Source of the DNA: Apus apus
Lineage: Eukaryota > Chordata > Aves > Apodiformes > Apodidae
NCBI RefSeq assembly: GCF_020740795.1
Contig: NC_067312.1
Coordinates: 49,929,905 to 49,993,904 of the forward strand
DNA length: 64,000 bases
Direction of reading: 5' to 3'
Of the stretch, positions 55,847 to 64,000 are shown piece by piece. A program made the translations under genes and the position numbers. Positions within the stretch are counted from its first letter, which is position 1, and each line of letters starts with the position of its first letter. Under the pieces are notes generated by a model. That model saw only the letters and a list, made by a program, of their open reading frames with translations. It searched no databases and was not told where the DNA came from.

Positions 55847-57625
55847 CTGTAAGAAAGAATGCATTGGAATAGTCAAACAAATAGATATATTCTCATCTAC
55901 AACAACTGTTCATGAAAAAGAAAGGACAGTTCACTGGGACTGCAGTGCAATTTGATAGAGAAATATTTGCCAGAGAAGTGTTGATTCTTCACTAATATAT
56001 TTATATTATCATTTATTTAAACTAAGCATATAGAAATAAACTTAAATGATACAATCGCAGCTCAGCTTGTGATAGCAAAAACCAAGTATTAAAGGAATAT
56101 GTTCATATGCAACATTTTTATATTGTTTATATAAAATGGAATTTTATATAAACACAGGAAATCTTAAAAAACCTATGACACTAAAAAAGCCACAGTATTC
56201 CTTTCCCCAAGTTAAAAACTGGGCTAACCTTAATTAAACTGGCTACATTGTGACTCCTGCTGCACTTGAACTTTATTGCTAACTATAAATTCCATACTAA
56301 TAGCACTGCATTTTGCACACAGAGCTGTAAGTGCAGCTCCTCATAAAATAACAAGGATAAATGTGGAATTACAGTTAGTAGTCACCACCATCGCAAATTC
56401 AGTTTGCTTATTTTATACTTGAACATCTCTTGCATACAGGGACAATGAATATTAAACCCAACATCAAGAGTTAAAGAAGGCCAAAACATGTATACTGCTA
56501 ATACTACAAAATTAACGCTTAGCTCAAGTTATTTGTATACTCCTAACTAAGCCTAAGCTATTTGTGAACATACAACGGCTTGTGTAACTTGAGCACCTGT
56601 TTTTAAGTCAACATTAAGAGATTTGAAAAGTCTAACCATGACCCAAAAAGCAAAGCATGCACGATTAATTGAAGATATTCCCTAGTATGCTATTTTTAAA
56701 GCAGATAAGGTGGGAAATAATGTAAAATCAGTGTTCTGGGGTTAAAAAAGTATCTAAATAGCTCATCTATGCCTAGGTTGAATTCATGAGCAAAACAAAT
56801 TGCCTAGGTTGAATTCATGGCACTGAATTCTTACAGAGCTGTGCCTTTCAGCACTAGGAGTCTAGTTTGCAGGAAGCAAGTGTAACATGAGTATCTATCA
56901 ACTGGGGAAAAGCATAACCTGGGTAAGGTAAGAGTATAAAAGGAAGGAGAGAAAAAATGTTACTTTGGAAGATCAGGGGCTACATCCAATATTTTTTTTT
57001 TTTTTAATGAGGAAACCTCATACATTCAAGGAGACTGGACAATGTTTCTAATCCAACAAGCCATTTTGTATGAATTGCTATGAAGTTATTATTCAGGTGC
57101 TGAAGTCACAGAAGATATTTTGTGAATTACCAGTGTTCAATATTCACTAAACTGGAACAAACAAATTAAATGAGAACATTCAAAGATGTTTTATAGGCTT
57201 AAACTACTTTTCACTGTAACTACACAAAAGTTGACAAAGACAGAATAGCCTGTTATATGGCATATCGCATATTTCACAGCCAAGTTCCAAACAGAAGGTT
57301 AGAATAGGTATTCCTTCCCGAATGTGATTTGTGATTTGATTTGAAGACAAATTTGAATTATATAGTATTGTGGTTATGTAGTTGATTAGAATGCAATAAC
57401 TCAGTCAGGAATGCACTTCTTCAGGTGAAATTAAACAGCCTATGATAGACTACACTTAAACTTGCCATCATGCTAAGTCTCATTCTATGAAGTCATATGA
57501 AATGTATTTTACAGCTTATTTAAGTGGCTACAATCTTCCCTTTGCATTTCTCTGTGCCGTCGGCCTCCACCCCCAACCATTCCAGTTTGCAGTTAAATAA
57601 CACATACACAGAAAAATGCACATAC
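55847..57625 (-). other. PJA2: PJA2 intron, 1.78 kb
   Basis: AT-rich intron with donor GTATGT, phase 1. It contains a 19-bp direct repeat (TGCCTAGGTTGAATTCATG at 56770 and 56801) and a T-run near 56991-57005. No exon was recognised. Confidence 0.85.
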
Positions 57626-57826
57626 ACATAGCATTATCTTCCTGAACGTCGTCAGATTCTAATTTTTTGCAGTCTCCATTGTGTTGATGTTCATCTCTGC
57701 CTTGGCTATTCAAAGATGGTCTAAAAGCAACATAAGCATGTCCTCCTTGGTATCTTCTACCTGTAACGGTTTTATGCCCTTCTTCTGGTTCGGGCCAGGC
57801 AAGTTTTCCAACTTCTTGACCCATTG
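57626..57826 (-). CDS. PJA2: PJA2 coding exon 1 (N-terminus, start codon)
   Basis: The acceptor AAATCTCATACAG is followed by CA and then ATG (57822-57824). The 199 coding bases encode MGQEVGKLAWPEPEEGHKTV, TGRRYQGGHAYVAFRPSLNS, then a linker ending LESDDVQEDNAM and the first base of a serine codon, with donor GTATGT. The TGRRYxxxHAYVxFxP motif is the conserved N-terminal Praja signature. The donor was picked from two GT choices because only this one gives phase 1 for exon 2. This ATG yields 704 residues, close to human PJA2 (708). Human PJA2 begins about 11 residues earlier, so a small upstream coding exon ending in G cannot be excluded. Confidence 0.93.
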
Positions 57827-58089
57827 CTGTATGAGATTTAAGAAAAAAGAAAAAGACAGTGATTGTGTTAGACAGCAGTATATCTTTACAATATCCCTCT
57901 TCCTCAACACTGATACAATTTTTTGCAAGGAATTTCCCAGCAGAATTAGTGAGAACCTGAAGTGCTCTGGGCACATATGCTACAAAAGCACATAACAGAA
58001 TTTTAACCCACTCTAAATAATATTGACAAACACCTATCTTGCCTTCATCTTAACATCTGTAGTAAATAATAGACATTATGAAAAAACAA

Positions 58090-59143
58090 AAAGCAAGCCC
58101 ACATTTCTTGAACACCTCCAGGGATGATGACTCAGGCAGTTCCTGTCTGACCCTTTCAGTAAAGAAATTCTTCCCAATATCCCATCTAAACCTCCCTTGC
58201 TGCAACTTCAGATCATTTCCTCCACTCCTATCATTATTTACTTGGGAGAAGAAGCCAACACCCACCTCCCTATGACCTGCTTTCAGGTACCTGTAGAGGG
58301 CAATGAAGTTTCCCCTCAGCCTCCTCTTCTCCAAATTGAATATCTCTAGCTCCCTCAGCTGCTCCTTGTATGACTTTTTATCTAGACCCTTCACCAGCTT
58401 GGTAGCTCTCCTCTGGACATGTTCCAGCTCCTCCATGTCCTTCTTGCAGTGAGAGGCCCAGAACTGCACACAGTGCTCAAGGTGTGGTCTCACCAGGGCC
58501 AAATACAGGGGAACAATCACTTCCCTTCTCCTGCTGGCCACACTATTCCTGATGCAGGCCAGGATGCTGTTGGCATCTTGGCCACCTGGGCACACTGCTG
58601 GCTCATGTTAAGCCACCTGTCAACCAGCACCCCCAGGTCCTCTTCTGCTGGGCAGCTCCCCAGCCACTCTTCCCCAAGCCTTTAGTGCTGCCTGGGGTTG
58701 TTGTGACCAAAATGCAGAACCCGACACTTGGGTCTTATTGAACCTCTTGCAATTGATCTCAGCCTACTGATTCAGCCTGTCTAGGTTGCTCTGCAGAGCC
58801 TTCCTACCCTTGAGCAGATCAACATGCCCACTCCATTTGGTGTCAACTGCAAACTTACTGAGGGTGCACTCAATCCCCTCAACCAGATCACTGAGGAAAA
58901 TATGGAACAAGACCAGCCCCAAAACTGAGCCCTGAGGGACACCACTGGTGACCAGCTGCCAACTAGATTTTACTCCATTTACCACAACTCTCTGGGTCCA
59001 GCCATCCAGCCAGTTGTTTTACCCAGTGCAGAGCACACTTGTCTGTGCCATGATTTGCCAGCTTCTCCAGGAGATTGCTGTGGGAGACATTCTCAAAGGC
59101 CTTACCAAAGCCCAGGTAGGCAATGTCCACAGCTTTTCCCTCA
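58090..59143 (-). mobile_element. CR1 LINE fragment (RT to near 3' end)
   Basis: On the minus strand the frame at 58050-58595 reads '[20 protein letters not shown]', '[19 protein letters not shown]', [20 protein letters not shown], then [19 protein letters not shown], a well-preserved CR1 C-terminus. Further 5' lies the RT core with the same FAVD change, frameshift and stop as at 47016-47508. The last 100 bp or so of the CR1 3' end, with terminal repeats, are missing, and the 5' side stops at 59143 where non-CR1 sequence begins. Confidence 0.92.
58651..59143. repeat. 493-bp perfect direct repeat, copy B
   Basis: Identical to 47016-47508, same orientation, 11635 bp apart. In this copy the CR1 sequence continues on the left (3' side of the LINE), whereas in copy A it continues on the right (5' side). 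Confidence 0.95.
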
Positions 59144-61299
59144 CCCTTATGCAACCACAGCCCTCCCCACAGGGCTTTCAGCCCTATCTCTAGGCTCTCC
59201 AAACAGGCTTCCAGCTCCAGCAGCTGGAAAGAAGAGGAAAACTGTGCAGTCCCAGGGCTGAAAGGGAGTGAAGGCGTTTAGTTACATAGGAAGTTTTATC
59301 AGAGGCCAAATTCATACTCTCCAAGGAATATTAATTCTGAGCAAAGAGTATTGAGAGCTTGTTCTGGAAGACAGAAGTTAAGTAAGACCATGAAACAGTC
59401 CATCTCCCTGATATTTAGTAGCACTTCAATGTAGCACACTTGGCAATATTTTATGAAGCATATTATTTGTTCTTAAAATGTAAACTCATAGTAAGCAACA
59501 AACTCTGAAAGGCTGCTGTAGAAAAAAGCCTGTTTCAACAGAACATACCTGAAGATATCCTGCATTCAAAGTTGTTTCTGTAACTCAAACATAGTTTCTA
59601 GGTATGAACCAAAGTTTTTAAAAACATTTGTTAACTGAAATGAATGCAGAGTAGACTCTGGGACCTGTTCAAATACACTATCAAGCACATAGATAAGTCT
59701 GGTGAAGCAGTGGACTCCGCAGTGCACTCTGACCAGACTTACAGCCCTGTCCATAAAAACGCAGGGGGATCATTAACATATCAATAAATCAACAAATCAG
59801 AACAATTTTGCTCCCCGTACTTTGTTCAAAATACTAATCAGAAATACTAGGATAAACCTTCATTGAACTATAAGTTTTACCCTATATACACTGCAAACGA
59901 TTAGCCAGGGACTGTCTACTTTACAAAAGTCTTGTCCTCAGCACAATGGAATTCTGGCCTCTACTGCTATAGAGCACAGTGATACTTTGTCTTACTCAAG
60001 CCCTCCTAAGAGACCTAGCATCAAAACAAACAAGTACTATGGACCACAAGGGAGATTAGTAAATAAAAATCGTAGCAATGCCAGCTTATACCATAACAGT
60101 ATTTGCTAAATCAACCCAAAACATCATACGCATATTTTTCTCTTGCTATGCTAAACTGCTTTTACAGAAGTAAAAATCTTCATGGGAGCAGCTAACTTAA
60201 CAAGGCAGTAACTCACAAATGTCTCATTTTGATGAGACTTTGATCAGCCAAAAACTTTTGCACACTACCTACACTGCATTGCAATTCACTGAGTTGACAA
60301 AGGAATTAAAAAAAAAATAGGCACATTTCACAGAAGTTTCCTGATCCTGAATTTTAATACAGCTTTGAAATAATTATTTTTAAACAACTTTTCCCACATA
60401 TTTTCCTGTCTTTAATGGGTGAGAAAGACAAGGAAATAAGTTCTGTGCAAGCCTGACTCAGCTGCAAAAAAAGTGCTTATTACATCTCTTTGCTCATACA
60501 AATTTAAATATGCATACTTCTCCTAAATGAAATTTACATCTATAAAGCACATATTCTTCATGGTTTATCCATGAACAGAGAATAGTAACAGTCTGACTGT
60601 ACTCTTTATTGCTACAGGACATAACATTTTTTCTAGACTCAACGTGACAGATTTTTAAATCAAAAATCATTCTTCTAAATCACTTAACTGTGCACACAAA
60701 CAAGAACAAATAAAAAAAATCACAGTGAAAGAATGGAGTGCCTGAAGAGGTCAGAGAACAGAATAAGGACCTAAAGGGACGCATCCTATGAAGCACTTGG
60801 CACCACCATTACCATACCAACTTTTTCTGATTTTTTATATCTTCGTGTATTATGCAGAAGTAACTCACAGAGATTCTTTTAAGAAGTGCTCACTAGCAGT
60901 CAAGCACATTTGCAGTGCACATTTGCAGGTCTCAGTGCTATTCTGAGACCTCAGTTCCACGGCAGTCAGCTCAGCTGAATACAAGCAACTCAAACGAACC
61001 TACGGAAGGTGCAACACACAGGACACACCTTCAAGGAGTCTCTCTTGCCGATGTAAAGCCCTTCCCGTGCAGTGTAACTACAGGTTAAAACACGTTCGCT
61101 AATGTGTAAGAAAACGCCTGCTTTAATTGATGCACCTCAACAAACATCCTCTGAGCCCTGAGGCCCAAGACCCTCCTCTCCCGTCCCCGAATTTGGGGGT
61201 GGTTCTGCTCACAGCCAGCTCAGTCCACCTCTCCTCCAGCAAAGACGTACGGCAGGTGCTTCATCACTAAGTTCCAAGACGGCCAAGCGGCTGACTTCC

Positions 61300-62450
61300 C
61301 CAGCGAGCCTGCTCACGTCCATTTGCGTTCTGCCCGAGGAAGCGCTGCCGGAGCCCAGCCCGCCCCGCCGACCCGCAGCTCAGCGCCTTGCGGGGCAGGA
61401 GCCCGCGCCTCACCCTGCCGACTGCTCAACACCACGCAGCAGCCTGCCCCTTTCGCTGGTGGATACTGAACCACTGTCAAACTGATGTACGGAAAGCAAT
61501 ACCCAAGAATTAACACGAAAACAAACTCCGCGCGGCAGGCCCGCCCGGTGTGGAGCCGCCCGCCGCGGCCGCAGCTCCGCACGCACGGACACACCGCGGG
61601 ACACCGCGCCGGACCGGGCCGGCCGCGATTCACCCTCGGTCTCGGTTACTCCTCGGGCTCTCCCCCGGCCCACCAGCTGCGGGGACGGCCCCCAGCCCCA
61701 CCGCGCCCGACCCCGCGAGCCTGCCGCTGCGCGGGGGCCGGCACTCCGCGGCCGCAGGGACGACCCCGGGCTGCGGACGGGCGCGGCGCGGCCCCTGCCC
61801 GGCTCCACCGCCGCCCTCCCGCCCTCCCTCCACCGCCGAGCCCGCACGCAGCCCCGGCTCCAGCCGAGGCCGGCCCGCGCCCAGCCCACAGCCGCCCAGC
61901 CGCGCCGCGCCGGCCCCGCGAGCGGCCGCACTCACCGCGCCCAGCCCGCAACCACCGCCTGCCCTCGCGTTCGCCGCGACTGCCCAGCCTGCCGCCTTTT
62001 AAGAGCTAGCGGCCGCCAGCGCTGGGCGGGAGAGAAGGCGCAGCGGCCAATCTTGGCCTTGGGGCGGGAACCGAGACGGCAAGTTCGGTTCTGCCCCACG
62101 CAGAGGGGCGGAGAGAGGGCGCGGGTTGGGCGCGGGTTTGGCGCGGGTTTGGCGCGGCTGGGGTGCGGGGCCGCTCCCGGCGCTGGCGGGGCCGCTGCCC
62201 ACGCAGGCCGTGGCCGGGGGCACCTTCTTCTCCCGGCCCGCCTGCCGCCCCGGAGGTGGCTGGTGCGGTGGTGGGTGCAGGTGGCACCTGCGGAGGCTGG
62301 CAAGGCACAGGGGCGGCACCCGGCTGAGCAGGGGGCAGCTCCGAGGTGGGAGCGCCTGTCGGGATGCCGCCTCGCCGCCTGTGTCCGTGTTCCTGCCCGG
62401 ATTTCATGGTCCTAGCCCTTACTTGTTTTCTGATAATTAATTGATTTCTG
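61300..62450 (-). promoter_or_regulatory. PJA2: CpG island promoter and noncoding first exon of PJA2
   Basis: About 1.1 kb of very CpG-dense DNA marks the 5' end of PJA2. On the minus strand a consensus donor GTGAGT follows GGGCTGGGCGCG, so exon 1 would end at 61936. A TTAAAA-type TATA-like site lies at about 61997-62002 and a CCAAT box (plus orientation) at 62047-62051, placing the start of transcription near 61970. Other donors in the island (for example near 61411) could serve alternative first exons. The many GC-rich frames here are compositional and are not called as genes. The island may also fire towards the plus strand. Confidence 0.7.
62137..62155 (+). promoter_or_regulatory. Tandem E2F-type sites
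   Basis: Two TTTGGCGC matches to the E2F consensus (62137-62144 and 62148-62155) are spaced 11 bp apart, one helical turn. A third degenerate unit (GTTGGGCGCGGG) precedes them. They lie about 170 bp upstream of the presumed PJA2 start. Function is inferred from sequence only. Confidence 0.4.
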
Positions 62451-62544
62451 TCACCCTTTTAATTAGTCATTTAATCGCACAGAGTGAGTTTTCAAGGAGA
62501 TCTTACTATTCAGAAGCACACAGAAAGCAATTTCACCGTGTACT

Positions 62545-63240
62545 TTTTGGACCTGGCCATCCAACCAGTTTTTGGTCCAGAGAAGCATATGTTCACCCAA
62601 AACATGAGCAGCCAGGTTCTCTAGGAGGGTGCTGTGGGAAACTTTGTCCCAGGCCTTGCTGAAGGTGGACAAATCCACAGCTCTTCCCTCATCCAATAAG
62701 TGGGTCACCCTGTTACAGAAGGAAATCAGGTTAGTCAGAGAGACCTGCCCTTCATGCACCCATGCTGACTGGGCCTGATCACCTGGTTGTTCTGCATGTA
62801 CCATAATAGCACTCAGGGTGATCTGTTCCATCAGTTTCCCTGGTACTGAAGTCAAACTAACAGGCCTGCAATTTCCCAGATCATCCTTACATCTCTTTTT
62901 ATATCTGGGGCTTACATTTTCTGATTTCCAATCTGCTGATATCTCCCCCCTTCAGCCAGGGCTGCTGATAAATGATGGAAAGAGGCTTGGTGAGCACCCC
63001 TGCCAGCTCTTTCAGCACTCTTGGGTGCATCTCATTCAGCCCCATAGATTTGTGCATATCTACATGGTGGAGCAGGTCACTGACCATGTCCTCCTGGATT
63101 GTGAGTGGGTCATTCTGCTCCTGTTCCCTAGCTTAGGGAGTTGGATTACCTGTATATAACTGGTCCTATTACTAAAGACTGAGGAAAAGAAGCATTTTCC
63201 TCATCCTTCATCACTATGTTTCCTCCTGCATTTGAGAAAA
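62545..63240 (-). mobile_element. CR1 LINE internal fragment
   Basis: On the minus strand it shows 'MHKSMGLNEMHPRVLKELAG', SIIYQQPWLKGGDIS, 'SVPGKLMEQITLSAIMVHAE', 'QVSLTNLISFCNRVTHLLDE' and 'WDKVSHSTLLENLAAHVL', the first half of the RT domain. Both LINE ends are missing. It abuts the PJA2 CpG island on its upstream side. Confidence 0.9.
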
Positions 63241-64000
63241 TGGGTGGTGCACTTTCGGCCCTTTTATAAGATAACGTCCTCCGGAGACCATTTTCGAGGT
63301 CCCAAAATACAGTTGATCTTCTGCACTTGTGCAGTTTGTTGTGCTGGAAGGTTCTGGGGTTCACAGCATTCAGACATTCCAGGGAGCTCTGGAATGGGGC
63401 TGGGGAGGGAGCTTCTTCCAAGGTGAGCCCTAGTGGTCTGCACAAGCAGAGAGCAGCAGCTGGAAATTTACTATGGGAGGCAAGGTGGAGAATAGTGGGG
63501 GGAGAGGGATTGCCTGCCATCCTGCCTGCACTGTTCATGCTTACCTAACACAGGATTTCATCCTGAGTTGTTTGAGGCACAAGAGGTGTTCCACATACCC
63601 TTGCCAGTCACCCAACAGGCTCTGGCAGCATGCCAACTGCTAGCCAGGAAACCATATGAATAGCTAAGTGTAAAATTCATGCTGAGTAGAAGTGCTGACT
63701 TCGTTTACTTTCTCCTGTACATAGCGGCTAAGTTTTGCAGAACTTACAGAAATCTAATTATGCTGAAGTTGTTCACCTGACTAATAGGGATGAAATAAAA
63801 CCGGAGGCATTTGATATCCTTTTTTTTGCCTCCATCTTTAATAAAACTGACAGACATTGGGCTGTTGGTTCCCTGAAGCAATGTCGTCCTGAAAGCAGGG
63901 TCCATCACCCCATGTACAATAAGCTGATCCACACACAGAGACAAGATATTTGCTTTAAAATCCGGTTCTGAGCAGAAAAGGGAGCAAGGTGATCATGGAT
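63241..64000. other. Upstream flank of PJA2, nothing recognised
   Basis: No exon or repeat family was identified in the last 760 bases. Frames of 60-80 codons look random. Confidence 0.5.

Larger units (their letters stand above)
57827..61935 (-). other. PJA2: PJA2 first intron
   Basis: 4.1-kb intron from the CpG-island exon to the ATG exon. It carries the CR1 fragment 58090-59143. A 62-codon minus-strand frame at 59566-59754 reads like a real protein and ends 25 bp before a consensus-like donor (CTTCAG, then GTATGT at about 59552). It is not recognised and is not needed for PJA2. The rest is AT-rich until the CpG island begins near 61.3 kb. Confidence 0.75.

Noticed and set aside
56770..56819. 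Nineteen-base direct repeat as a transposon footprint
   Set aside because: No element lies between the two copies (12 bp apart). It is most simply a small tandem duplication.
61313..62440. Many 100-170 codon frames on both strands near 62 kb
   Set aside because: They are stop-poor CpG-island frames, rich in Ala, Pro, Arg and Gly, in all phases at once. None shows a domain. The region is better explained as the PJA2 promoter.

Overview
This is vertebrate nuclear DNA, almost certainly from a bird. The evidence is spliced genes with GT-AG introns, about sixteen CR1 LINE fragments (roughly 13.8 kb, about a fifth of the window), avian-type ERVL LTR pieces, and one intact solo LTR that looks alpharetroviral. 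The two genes, FER and PJA2, sit side by side in the same convergent order in mammals (human 5q21). Established synteny places that segment on the avian Z chromosome. The high CR1 load is more like woodpecker-type birds than chicken or songbirds, but that is only an inference.

Layout: positions 1-21155 hold the last four coding exons of FER on the plus strand (5422-5545, 13599-13753, 16832-16954, 21013-21155). They encode about 180 C-terminal residues of the tyrosine kinase domain, from just before the catalytic loop to the stop. The intron phases agree across all four. A 3'UTR follows, perhaps to about 22.9 kb. From about 23 to 44.4 kb lies a gene-poor, AT-rich intergenic stretch filled with CR1 copies, an isolated CpG-rich patch at 40.9-41.6 kb and LTR relics, including a 268-bp solo LTR with a perfect 6-bp target duplication (43287-43554).

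From 62.0 kb down to 44.4 kb the complete PJA2 gene runs on the minus strand. It has a noncoding first exon in a CpG island (61.3-62.45 kb) and eight coding exons. Joined by their splice sites these give 2115 nt, that is 704 residues plus stop, with every intron phase consistent and a complete RING-H2 finger split across the last two exons. The protein is a membrane-associated and cytosolic E3 ubiquitin ligase that binds protein kinase A regulatory subunits.

The most unusual structural observation is a 493-bp perfect direct repeat (47016-47508 and 58651-59143). It is embedded in two complementary CR1 fragments and brackets most PJA2 coding exons. Both copies carry the same RT-inactivating changes. 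I found no bacterial-style operon, CRISPR array, tRNA or rRNA, and no convincing new protein-coding system.
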